A stretch of 14,611 bases of DNA from positions 1 to 14,611 of the forward strand of contig CALISH010000014.1 of the NCBI GenBank assembly GCA_938041275.1, read 5' to 3'. This DNA is from an uncultured Solobacterium sp. (lineage in GTDB: Bacteria; Bacillota_I; Bacilli_A; Erysipelotrichales; Erysipelotrichaceae). The notes below the pieces were generated by a model. That model had not been told where the DNA came from. It worked only from the letters and a program-made list of their open reading frames with translations, and searched no databases. Of this stretch, positions 1 through 6,304 are shown one piece after another. Every line of letters starts with the position of its first letter. The stretch's first letter is position 1. The translations under genes and the position numbers were made by a program.

Positions 1-1
1 A

Positions 2-85
2 CTTTCAGTTGTAACTCTAATCTTAATTCCAATGAGTGCAGGCCTTATTGTTTTATCTAGGGAGATTATCTTATTTTTAGGTGGA
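2..85 (+). pseudogene. Flippase-like (Wzx/MurJ-type) fragment at the 5' end of the partial ORF
   Basis: The residues before the soluble domain include IPMSAGLIVLSREIILFLGG. In polysaccharide flippases of the MOP superfamily, a similar stretch of a proline-containing hydrophobic helix followed by a (K/R)EII-LLxGG turn occurs about two thirds along the protein. There it is followed by further membrane helices; here the frame passes straight into a charged, asparagine-rich soluble sequence. I infer a recombination or deletion junction near position 85-90. The assignment rests on recognition of about 28 residues by eye, so it is tentative. The rest of the gene lies outside the window. Confidence 0.45.
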
Positions 86-820
86 ATAAGTAATACGGTC
101 AGGGTAGATAATCATATAAATAGTTTTGGCATATCTAATATTAAGGAGGAAGCATTAAAAAAAATAATAGACGGTCTAAAAGAAGAGTGTTTGAATAAGA
201 CATATATTGATAATTCAGAGATTATAGATAATAAAATCAATACTTTCCTAAGTAAAGTACATTTTGTAATTGATGATAAAGAAAAAAGTGAGTATGTAAA
301 AAAAATAGTTAGATTGAACCCCACGATTATGCCTAAAGATGATGTTTTGATTGCGATTTTCAATGAAATAATGAATGCACAAGCTAGTAAGAAAAATAAT
401 AAAGTAGTTGAAGATATTACACTCACTTTACCAAATGAAGCTATTAGCTATGGAAGACATTTGTCTGTAACAGAAATTAAAATGTTAGTGTTAAATAGAA
501 TTTTAACTCAAGAAGTAGTGGGGGGAAAGCTTCCTCTGTCTTTTACTCCGATTTACAATTTATATCCTGAAGAAAAGAGAAAAAGTATGCTTGAAGACTG
601 TCAACTAGATTTTTCAAAAGCTTTATTTGATTCATCATCTCAAGATGATTATTGGAAATTATTTGAAGGGGTATATGAATTAGTGAAGGATAATCCCGAA
701 GATGATATAAATACAATTTTTAACAAATTGGACGTGGAGTTAAAAAACCGATGTCGCCATTTTAATGTATTATCTCTCAAGTACTTTATTTCGAAAATAA
801 AGGATGGACTAGAACTATGA
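2..820 (+). CDS. Partial, apparently fused protein; partner of the downstream Rad50/SMC-like ATPase
   Basis: The reading frame is open from the first bases of the window, so the gene starts upstream; 272 residues are visible. The first ~28 read like a hydrophobic flippase helix (separate entry). From about position 86 the protein becomes charged, soluble and mostly helical, with no membrane segment and no motif I can name. Its stop overlaps the ATPase start at 817 (ATGA overlap), so the two are translationally coupled and probably work together. In ABC-3C and Lamassu-like defence loci an SMC-like ATPase is encoded just after a small middle component or the C-terminal part of an effector. By position this is the likely role here, but I cannot assign it to either. 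An AAGGAGG near 144-150 has no usable start codon after it, so I see no independent start for the soluble domain. It may be a non-functional remnant. Confidence 0.6.
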   Translation, partial: LSVVTLILIPMSAGLIVLSREIILFLGGISNTVRVDNHINSFGISNIKEEALKKIIDGLKEECLNKTYIDNSEIIDNKINTFLSKVHFVIDDKEKSEYVKKIVRLNPTIMPKDDVLIAIFNEIMNAQASKKNNKVVEDITLTLPNEAISYGRHLSVTEIKMLVLNRILTQEVVGGKLPLSFTPIYNLYPEEKRKSMLEDCQLDFSKALFDSSSQDDYWKLFEGVYELVKDNPEDDINTIFNKLDVELKNRCRHFNVLSLKYFISKIKDGLEL

Positions 821-2319
821 TTATAAAATCAATTTTTGTTGGGAATGCAAAAGAAGCCTTTTTAGAGGATAAATTCAGCAAAGGAATTAATGTTCTTTAT
901 AGCGACGACAACAATAAGGGTAAAACAATAATTATCCAAGCAATATTGTATTGTATGGGAAATAAGCCAGTTTTTCCAGCTTCGTTTGCTTATGAAGAAT
1001 ATTATTTCATTTTGACATTAGAATTAGAAGGGAAGATTCGCGAGATATGTAGACACAATAACAATTTTGTTATTAAAGAAGATAATGAAATATACATATT
1101 TGATACTTTATCAGAGTATAAAAACTATTGGGATAAAAATATTCATAAACTTCCAATTATAATAAAAGATGGAAGAGAAAGGTTGACTGATTTAGAACTA
1201 TTAATACAAGTCTTCTTTACAGGACAAGACAAAAAAATAACTCATGATATTCTTAATAGCGGTTGGCTAAAAAAAGCTGACTTTTATAATATGTTATGTT
1301 CAATGCATGGGATAGAAAATAGCTTTGATATGAATCAAAGTATTGAAGAATTAAAGAATAAAAAAATCAAGCTAATTACAGAAAAAGAAAGTCTATTAAA
1401 AAAGAATAAGATATTAAAGAAGAATAACTTAGCGGTAGAAACTCTAAGTGTTACTAATAGAAAACTAGTTTTGGGTGAAAAATTAAAAGTTATAGAGAAG
1501 GTGAAGGAGATGATTACTTCATTAAATAGTGATTTAAATAATGTAATTAAACGAAAAACGAAAAATGAATTAGTTTTAAAAGAATTGCGCTCTTTGAATA
1601 GAACTATGAAAGTTGGTCAAATTACATGCATGGATTGTGGGTCAAATCATATATCTTATGAAAGTTCAGAAGCAGGATTTAGTTTTGATATATCTACATC
1701 TTTGATGAGGTCTCATATTATAAAATCTATTGAAGAAAAAATCCAAATTTACAGTGAAGAGATTAACCGATTATCTGCAGAGATAACTATTCAACAAAAG
1801 AAAATGAATGATATTTTAGAAACAGAGGAGATATCTCTTGAAGAATTATTGATTGCAAAGATTAGTTTGAATGGTACTGAGGACGATGATCAAAGAATCA
1901 GTGAAATCATAAAAGAAATTGAGAGTATCGATGGAAAAATTGAATTGATGTCATTGAATGGTAAGTATATTGGTGAAAAATCTAAAATGCTATTGGAACA
2001 AATTGTTGATGAAATGAACTCATTTGAAACATATATCGATTCTTCAGTTACGAACAAGTATACAGATATTTTCACTACAAGAGACAAGACTTATTCTGGT
2101 AGTGAGGGAACTCAATTTCATTTAGCAAGAATGTATGCCTTTTCAAAAGTTTTAAGCCATGACTATCCAATAGTCGTAGACTCCTTTAGAGCGGAGGATC
2201 TTTCTACAGAAAGAGAAAAAAGGTTTTTGATAAATTTTTTGAACTTAAAAACCAAATTATTTTTACAACAACTCTTAAAGAAGAAGAGAATCTTAAATAC
2301 GAAGTTATCAAAGGCGTAA
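817..2319 (+). CDS. Rad50/SMC-like ATPase of an ABC-3C- or Lamassu-like system, frameshifted near the 3' end
   Basis: 500 residues as read. The N-terminal P-loop is DDNNKGKT (K36, T37); the first glycine of the usual Walker A is replaced by Asp, as happens in SMC-like defence ATPases. Residues ~155-260 and ~295-345 are rich in heptad-like Leu/Ile/Lys/Glu and probably form two coiled-coil arms. Between them C271-M-D-C274 sits at the tip, where Rad50-type proteins carry a CxxC zinc hook that joins two protomers. An ABC signature (S427-G-S-E-G, then HLARMYAFSKV) and a Walker B (IVVD455 followed by SFRAED) close the second ATPase lobe. The last ~25 residues are basic and unlike the family because the frame shifts at a T-run (2235-2240). 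Restoring it gives ~536 residues ending at 2426. The start overlaps the upstream stop. Expected role: nucleotide-driven DNA sensing for a partner effector that is missing or truncated here. Confidence 0.72.
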   Translation: MIIKSIFVGNAKEAFLEDKFSKGINVLYSDDNNKGKTIIIQAILYCMGNKPVFPASFAYEEYYFILTLELEGKIREICRHNNNFVIKEDNEIYIFDTLSEYKNYWDKNIHKLPIIIKDGRERLTDLELLIQVFFTGQDKKITHDILNSGWLKKADFYNMLCSMHGIENSFDMNQSIEELKNKKIKLITEKESLLKKNKILKKNNLAVETLSVTNRKLVLGEKLKVIEKVKEMITSLNSDLNNVIKRKTKNELVLKELRSLNRTMKVGQITCMDCGSNHISYESSEAGFSFDISTSLMRSHIIKSIEEKIQIYSEEINRLSAEITIQQKKMNDILETEEISLEELLIAKISLNGTEDDDQRISEIIKEIESIDGKIELMSLNGKYIGEKSKMLLEQIVDEMNSFETYIDSSVTNKYTDIFTTRDKTYSGSEGTQFHLARMYAFSKVLSHDYPIVVDSFRAEDLSTEREKRFLINFLNLKTKLFLQQLLKKKRILNTKLSKA

Positions 2320-2426
2320 ATGGAATTAATTATAGTAATCATCAAAATTATAAAATTTTACAACAATCATATGTAGAAGAGTTCCTAAATAAATTAAACT
2401 CAATGTCAATTCAAATTATTCAATAA
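2235..2426 (+). pseudogene. Out-of-frame C-terminal tail of the SMC-like ATPase
   Basis: A run of six T at 2235-2240 is followed in the +1-shifted frame by 61 codons with no stop up to TAA at 2424-2426. The shifted peptide begins ELKNQIIFTTTLKEEENLKY. That is the expected layout after Walker B: a beta strand (QIIFTTT) that normally carries the H-loop/switch region, then a helical tail. In the annotated frame the same DNA gives a Lys/Leu-rich, low-complexity tail. One extra T in the run would join the two frames. This could be an inactivating mutation, a phase-variable tract, programmed slippage or a sequencing error. Confidence 0.75.
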
Positions 2427-2439
2427 TATCAATTTTTAG

Positions 2440-2471
2440 AAGAAAAAGGTGATGGCAAAGGCCTTTTTCTT
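2440..2471 (+). terminator. Rho-independent terminator after the ATPase gene
   Basis: A 10 bp perfect stem, AAGAAAAAGG (2440-2449) with CCTTTTTCTT (2462-2471), closes a 12-base loop. The 3' arm itself supplies the U-rich stretch. It lies 13 bases past the restored stop at 2426, not past the stop as read at 2319. That fits the longer frame being the ancestral one. Confidence 0.7.
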
Positions 2472-2810
2472 ATGTGCTGGGGAAGTATCAGAGTGAGAAT
2501 ACAAGTTTAGTGTTTTGATGTGATAGCCTGATAGGCTGTCAATCTATTTCCATAAACCCTAGGGAGTACGGAGTTATTACCATAGACTAGGCGTTAACGG
2601 GAATAAACGTATCCCCTATTAATGAAACTTAAGCAAGGTTTGATTCAGGGAGATAAGTAGAAGTTAGATGATACAATTTTATTTAGGGGTGTAGATAGAT
2701 TTCAAGTTATAACGCTAAGACATGTCATCTTTCAAAAAATGTAATCGTTAAAATGCTATTAAATCATTAGATAGTTCGAATATACTTAGAGGTTAAATGT
2801 TAGCGCTTTC
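2472..2810. other. Gene-free spacer with one compact hairpin
   Basis: No ORF of credible length or start is present on either strand between the terminator and the DUF262 promoter. A tight hairpin is visible: a 9 bp stem 2521-2529/2533-2541 (core AGCCT/AGGCT, one G-T pair) with a 3-base loop, and an 8 bp palindrome GACATGTC at 2719-2726. The block 2540-2640 looks less AT-rich than its surroundings. I recognise no RNA family here. Confidence 0.4.
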
Positions 2811-2844
2811 GTGATATAATACCATATGAAAAAATTATTGGAGA
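2793..2844 (+). promoter_or_regulatory. Promoter and RBS of the DUF262/DUF1524 gene
   Basis: An extended -10 (TGA followed by TATAAT at 2815-2820) is preceded 16 bases upstream by TTAAAT (2793-2798), a weak -35. The RBS TGGAGA at 2839-2844 lies 6 bases before ATG 2851. The gene therefore seems to be transcribed on its own. Confidence 0.65.
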
Positions 2845-2850
2845 ATCTGA

Positions 2851-4620
2851 ATGAGAAACGATATTCAACCGGCTTTACAAACAATAAAATCTTATTTTGA
2901 AAAATCAGAATTTTATATTCCTACCTATCAGAGACCCTATGCTTGGCAAGTACCACAATGTGAACAACTCATTGAAGATATTAATCTTCATATGGAAAAT
3001 TTCGATGATAGTTCCCAGGACAATTATTTTTTTGGAGCTGTTCTCATTGCTCAAGAATCTGGAGAAGAGCATGAAGTAACCTTGATTGATGGCCAGCAAA
3101 GAACAACGACATTTATGTTACTTCTTAAGGCAATCTTATTGAAGATTGATAAGGAGATTGAACTTCAACCGACTCTAGATACTGATGCACGCAGATTAGT
3201 GAAACGTCTTAATGGTCTTAAAGAGCAGATTGTCACAATGCTTTTCAATGTTTCAGATGACGAAAAAGATGATTTCGTTGATGGACTGTATTATCCTAGC
3301 GATGATAGAATAAAGTATCTAAATCATTCGATTTCAGAAAAATATGCTAGTGAGATGACTACTATCTTGCTAGGTAAAGATTTTATATCTATTAAAGATA
3401 GAGTTCACCAAATCTATCGTCGCCAGAAAGACAACCGCTATACCAACTTTTATAAAAACTTTAGATATTTTTACAATATGTGTAACGAATTGAATGTTTT
3501 TACTCTTATCAATTTTGCTAACCACTTTATTGATAATTGCCAAGTGATTACTATTACAAGTTATAATACTGATCAGGCAATAAATATTTTCAATTCTTTA
3601 AATGGGACCGGTGTTCCATTGACCCCAATTGAAGTAATCGTATCTAAGACCACCGCAAACGCATCAGATAGGAAAAACTTCGAAAAAAATTGGCAAGAGA
3701 TTGTACAACGTACAGATTCATCTAGATTAGACTTAAATGCGTTAATTACTCACTATATTTTCGTAAAACTTTCAGAACAAAACAGTGCTGATCGAAGAAA
3801 TCCTGGTATAAGAGCCTTTTTCTCAAAAAATAAACATCTATTGAATGATGCTGTTCTGTTTACTGCTGAGCTAAATACAATCTTAAATAAATTTGAACGA
3901 GTATCTGATACAATCAATGGTCAATTGATAAACAAATTAAACGGTAATTTACGACCTTTTGTTAGTAGTTATTTATTTTTCAGACAAGACAACACATATC
4001 TGGAATACTTACTTAGACTTGGAGTTTTGATTGAATTATCTGAACTCTCATATAGCCATAAACTTTTTAAAGGTTTCCTAGAAGAAATTAATCTGATGTA
4101 CAGTCAAGTCGATTCAATTTCAATCGACGAACTTATATCAAAAATAAAGAACCATATTCATACTAATTTTGTTTATGAAGACGTTAAACAAACTTTGACT
4201 GAAAGTGGAGTTTCAAATTCTATTCTTTATGTAAATGAATTCCTATTTTCATTGGAAAAAGGTATGGACTTTAATTTAAATGGAAATATTGATATTGAAC
4301 ATATTATGCCGCAAAGTGGTTTGAATAGAGAAAATATTATGTCAGATGCTAGACTAGAAAGCCAGGAAGAATTTAGAGATTATGCTGAGAAGCTTGGAAA
4401 TAAGATTCTCCTTGAATCCGAAATTAATCGTGGAATTGGAGATGCTTGGTTTAGAACAAAAAGAGAGAATACAATCACAAGTGGTCATGGATATATAGGT
4501 AGTAAGTTCCCAATAGCTAAATCTCTTGTTAATTATGTAAATGACACTTGGACTAAAACTGACATTGAAGTGGCAACAGAAAAAGCTGCTAAACGAATTG
4601 CTGATTTTATTTTTGAATAA
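2851..4620 (+). CDS. DUF262 and DUF1524 (GmrSD-type) modification-dependent nuclease-like protein
   Basis: A 589-residue single-chain protein. The N-terminal DUF262 (ParB/sulfiredoxin-fold) domain has the family IPxYQRPYxW segment near residue 25-33 and D80-G-Q-Q-R-T, the nucleotide-binding/hydrolysis signature. The C-terminal DUF1524 HNH-like nuclease has D-I-E483-H484-I-M-P-Q, then LGN517 and IN526R with a downstream FRTKRE, the expected His-Asn metal-finger layout. Both active regions look intact and the length is usual for the fused form. Characterised relatives (GmrSD, BrxU, SspE-like proteins) cut phage DNA carrying modified bases or phosphorothioate marks in an NTP-linked manner, so a type IV restriction role is likely. 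No modification gene lies nearby, which supports a stand-alone restriction gene rather than part of a BREX or Ssp operon. Which modification it recognises cannot be read from the sequence. Confidence 0.88.
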   Translation: MRNDIQPALQTIKSYFEKSEFYIPTYQRPYAWQVPQCEQLIEDINLHMENFDDSSQDNYFFGAVLIAQESGEEHEVTLIDGQQRTTTFMLLLKAILLKIDKEIELQPTLDTDARRLVKRLNGLKEQIVTMLFNVSDDEKDDFVDGLYYPSDDRIKYLNHSISEKYASEMTTILLGKDFISIKDRVHQIYRRQKDNRYTNFYKNFRYFYNMCNELNVFTLINFANHFIDNCQVITITSYNTDQAINIFNSLNGTGVPLTPIEVIVSKTTANASDRKNFEKNWQEIVQRTDSSRLDLNALITHYIFVKLSEQNSADRRNPGIRAFFSKNKHLLNDAVLFTAELNTILNKFERVSDTINGQLINKLNGNLRPFVSSYLFFRQDNTYLEYLLRLGVLIELSELSYSHKLFKGFLEEINLMYSQVDSISIDELISKIKNHIHTNFVYEDVKQTLTESGVSNSILYVNEFLFSLEKGMDFNLNGNIDIEHIMPQSGLNRENIMSDARLESQEEFRDYAEKLGNKILLESEINRGIGDAWFRTKRENTITSGHGYIGSKFPIAKSLVNYVNDTWTKTDIEVATEKAAKRIADFIFE

Positions 4621-4655
4621 ACTAGAACGATAGAATTAAGAGGTAGGTTATAATT

Positions 4656-4766
4656 ATGTCATTAAATCAAGTTACTATAGAAATTCCATTAAATATTCAG
4701 AAAGGATTAGACTCTGGAATTTGTAAAAGCATTCATGCAGTTCAGAATTTCTTATTTATAAACTAG
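4656..4766 (+). CDS. Small ORF, probably a decayed gene remnant (36 aa)
   Basis: ATG 4656 follows a reasonable RBS (AAGAGGTAGG, 4639-4648) 35 bases after the DUF262 stop. The peptide starts MSLNQVTIEIPLNIQKGLDS, which looks like the beginning of a small single-domain protein, and then degenerates to a TAG at 4764. The frame continues beyond the stop for 12 more codons (STKPITEEYLES) to TAA at 4803-4805. That suggests a short gene interrupted by one in-frame stop or an internal deletion. It may have formed an operon with the nuclease. I cannot name the family with confidence. Confidence 0.4.
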   Translation: MSLNQVTIEIPLNIQKGLDSGICKSIHAVQNFLFIN

Positions 4767-4911
4767 AGTACAAAACCGATTACTGAAGAGTATTTAGAAA
4801 GCTAATTTTTACTATAGTTAATATTTATTTCCACATTAAAATTCTAAAATTACTTTTTATTACCTTATCCATTACTATAGAAGAACTCTATCACCACATG
4901 TGGAGAATGTT

Positions 4912-4967
4912 GTTTTGATGTTAAAGGTTGCACCCAAGAATTAAATAAAGTTTAGATGTTAAAGGCT
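4912..4967 (+). repeat. Pair of 18-base direct repeats, 38-base period
   Basis: GTTTTGATGTTAAAGGTT (4912-4929) and GTTTAGATGTTAAAGGCT (4950-4967) differ at two positions. Only two copies are present, so this is not a CRISPR array. The second copy overlaps the 5' arm of the long hairpin. Confidence 0.55.
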
Positions 4968-5021
4968 TATTCTAAGACTATCGTTAAAAGGTATCGGTAG
5001 TCTGAAGTAGGCCTTGTTTTT
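4962..5021 (+). terminator. Long hairpin followed by a T-run, terminator-like
   Basis: The outer stem pairs AAGGCTTATT (4962-4971) with the segment ending GGCCTT at 5015, including G-T pairs. The inner stem pairs AGACTATCG (4975-4983) with CGGTAGTCT (4995-5003) around an 11-base loop. A small internal bulge separates the stems, and GTTTTT follows at 5016-5021. It could end transcription from the nuclease and small ORF, or be the end of a small RNA. Confidence 0.5.
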
Positions 5022-5163
5022 GCAAAAAAATAACTGAGAGGGAATATATCAAAAGTACATGATATTAAACCTTTTCGGAACGTAGAAATTTTATTAAAAG
5101 TAATTTGATATTATTATGCAAATCATGTCATGTGAGAATTCATGTAGAAAGAGGAATCGTTAG

Positions 5164-5195
5164 AAAAAAATAACCACTCGTAAGGAATGATTATT
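5164..5195 (-). terminator. Terminator of the Phd/RelE module, overlapping the toxin stop codon
   Basis: On the minus strand an 11 bp stem (5195-5185 with 5179-5169, two G-T pairs) and a 5-base loop are followed by seven U (5170-5164). The 5' arm contains the toxin stop codon (5193-5191), so terminator and gene end are fused. Confidence 0.8.
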
Positions 5196-5508
5196 TTATC
5201 AGTTCATCAATGTTTCGTTTTGAATATAGAAGCCTACGAACTTCCATAGTGTCATCAATTACTACATAAAAAATCGAAAAATTTCTTATATTGATTCTAT
5301 AGTAGGGATGATTCCTAATCTTTGATGATCGATAGGGAGCAAAACTAAGAGGCATTTCAAGCCTTTTAACAATTGCCAGTTCTATATCATCAACTAAACG
5401 GTGAGCTGCACTGGGATTTTGAAGCGTATTGGTTATATAATCCGTGACTTTAAGTAAATCTTCTTCAAATAAAGGAAGAAAAGTTAATTTATAACTTTGT
5501 TTGTTCAT
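5191..5508 (-). CDS. RelE/ParE-family toxin
   Basis: A 105-residue protein starting at ATG 5508, chosen over the adjacent TTG at 5511 because AAGGA lies 9 bases upstream. It has the RelE/ParE-fold pattern: an N-terminal strand, a helix rich in Leu/Asp (EEDLLKVTDYITN), a second helix, then YYRINIRNFSIFYVVIDDTMEVRRLLYSKR split over strands, with the basic C-terminal R-x-L-Y-S-K-R seen in active members. Such toxins cleave ribosome-bound mRNA (RelE) or inhibit gyrase (ParE); this sequence does not decide between them. The start overlaps the antitoxin end by 20 bases, the usual coupling in which antitoxin is made first. It appears intact. Confidence 0.85.
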   Translation of the reverse strand: MNKQSYKLTFLPLFEEDLLKVTDYITNTLQNPSAAHRLVDDIELAIVKRLEMPLSFAPYRSSKIRNHPYYRINIRNFSIFYVVIDDTMEVRRLLYSKRNIDELIK

Positions 5509-5761
5509 CAATTCTGTTCCTTACTTTATCAAAGACATCAGATTTAGAAAGGCGAATAGAAGAGTTTGTTGTAAAAGCATCTGCTTCATCGAGCTTTCTT
5601 TCAACATCATCTGTAAGTGCAGAGTATTGTTCAATGCTCATAAGTACCATCGTTCCATAACCATTTTTAGTAAGGAACACTGGAGCGTTGGAACCTATAA
5701 CAGTTTCTTCAATTTCTGGGAATTTGTTTCTTAAGTCAGAAACTGGGCGAATATTAATCAT
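5489..5761 (-). CDS. Phd/YefM-family antitoxin
   Basis: A 90-residue protein from ATG 5761 with a very strong RBS (AAAGGAGG, complement of 5770-5777). The N-terminus INIRPVSDLRNKFPEIEE, then PVFLTKNGYGTMVLMSIEQY, is the classic Phd/YefM DNA-binding and dimerisation fold. The charged C-terminal tail would wrap around and neutralise the toxin. It overlaps and precedes the toxin gene, so the pair forms a type II toxin-antitoxin operon that is normally autorepressed by the antitoxin and the complex. The AT-rich stretch 5780-5820 upstream is the likely promoter and operator region, but no clear palindrome stands out there. Confidence 0.88.
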   Translation of the reverse strand: MINIRPVSDLRNKFPEIEETVIGSNAPVFLTKNGYGTMVLMSIEQYSALTDDVERKLDEADAFTTNSSIRLSKSDVFDKVRNRIDEQTKL

Positions 5762-5948
5762 ATTAACGACCTCCTTTAATTATCAATATAATATCATAAT
5801 TTTATCTTAATTATAATAGATTAGGAGAGATGTGAATCTATATGAATCATTCCTTGGAGAACGGGGAGGGAATCTTATTTAGAATAATATAGTGTCTATT
5901 TGCTGATTAAAAATAACAAAATACATAACAATGATGGATATTTTTGGG

Positions 5949-5977
5949 TTGCATCACCTCTTCTATGTTATTATGTA
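5949..5977 (+). promoter_or_regulatory. Promoter of the RelB/RelE-like module
   Basis: TTGCAT (5949-5954) is followed after 17 bases by TATGTA (5972-5977). The -10 end overlaps the start of the palindromic operator at 5975. Confidence 0.55.
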
Positions 5978-5995
5978 TATACAAATTGTATTTAC
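5975..5995. promoter_or_regulatory. Palindromic operator of the second toxin-antitoxin module
   Basis: A 21-base inverted repeat: left arm GTATATACAA, centre A (5985), right arm TTGTATTTAC, with one mismatched pair out of ten. It lies between the -10 and the RBS (AAAGGAG, 5996-6002), where a bound RelB-type dimer would block initiation. This matches the autorepression known for RelB/DinJ systems. The site is seen directly; its function is inferred. Confidence 0.7.
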
Positions 5996-6010
5996 AAAGG
6001 AGTAATTAGT

Positions 6011-6304
6011 ATGGGCAGTACACAAGTAGTAAATTTTCGTGCAGATTCAATATCTTATCAAAAGACAAAAGAAATCTTAGCGGATGAGAAAATTACAGTT
6101 TCGGATGTGCTGAATGCAGCTCTTCGAAAAATCGCAAATGGGACAGTTGATGCGAAGGAATTTGTTTCTAGCGATTTAAAGGATACACAGTATCATGTAG
6201 CTTTTGAGGATCTAAAGAAAGAAATTTTAGCTGGACATCAAGAAATTTCCCAAGGAAAGATCGGTTCTCTAGCAGATGTGAGAAAGGAATTCAATCTTGA
6301 CTAA
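6011..6304 (+). CDS. RelB/DinJ-like antitoxin
   Basis: 97 residues from ATG 6011. An in-frame start at 5900 would add 37 unlikely residues and has no RBS, whereas AAAGGAG lies 8 bases before 6011. The N-terminus STQVVNFRADSISYQKTKEIL, then EKITVSDVLNAALRKIA, fits a ribbon-helix-helix DNA-binding domain: one strand, then two helices. The C-terminal half is the likely toxin-binding region, ending with a helix of the ADVRKEFNLD type. It overlaps the toxin gene by 8 bases. It is probably autoregulated through the palindrome at 5975-5995. Confidence 0.82.
   Translation: MGSTQVVNFRADSISYQKTKEILADEKITVSDVLNAALRKIANGTVDAKEFVSSDLKDTQYHVAFEDLKKEILAGHQEISQGKIGSLADVRKEFNLD

Larger units (their letters stand above)
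4767..5168. other. Gene-free structured spacer
   Basis: About 400 bases without a credible gene. It holds a perfect 10 bp palindrome CCACATGTGG (4894-4903), two 18-base direct repeats and a long hairpin with a T-run, listed separately. Nothing else is recognised. Confidence 0.5.

Noticed and set aside
112..426. Minus-strand ORF of 104 codons opposite the first gene
   Set aside because: It lies wholly opposite a longer plus-strand frame, has low-complexity Leu/Ile/Ser content from antisense AT-rich DNA, and no RBS.
1890..2345. Two minus-strand ORFs opposite the ATPase 3' part
   Set aside because: Antisense shadows of the ATPase frame without start signals.
4912..4967. Possible CRISPR array
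   Set aside because: Only two imperfect 18-base repeats and one 20-base spacer, no cas genes, so not an array.
5501..5734. Plus-strand ORF opposite the Phd/YefM antitoxin
   Set aside because: Shadow frame; the minus-strand antitoxin has clear homology, a strong RBS and coupled toxin.
5900..6010. N-terminal extension of the RelB-like antitoxin
   Set aside because: It lacks an RBS and would cover the promoter and palindromic operator; the ATG at 6011 has an RBS and fits the family.
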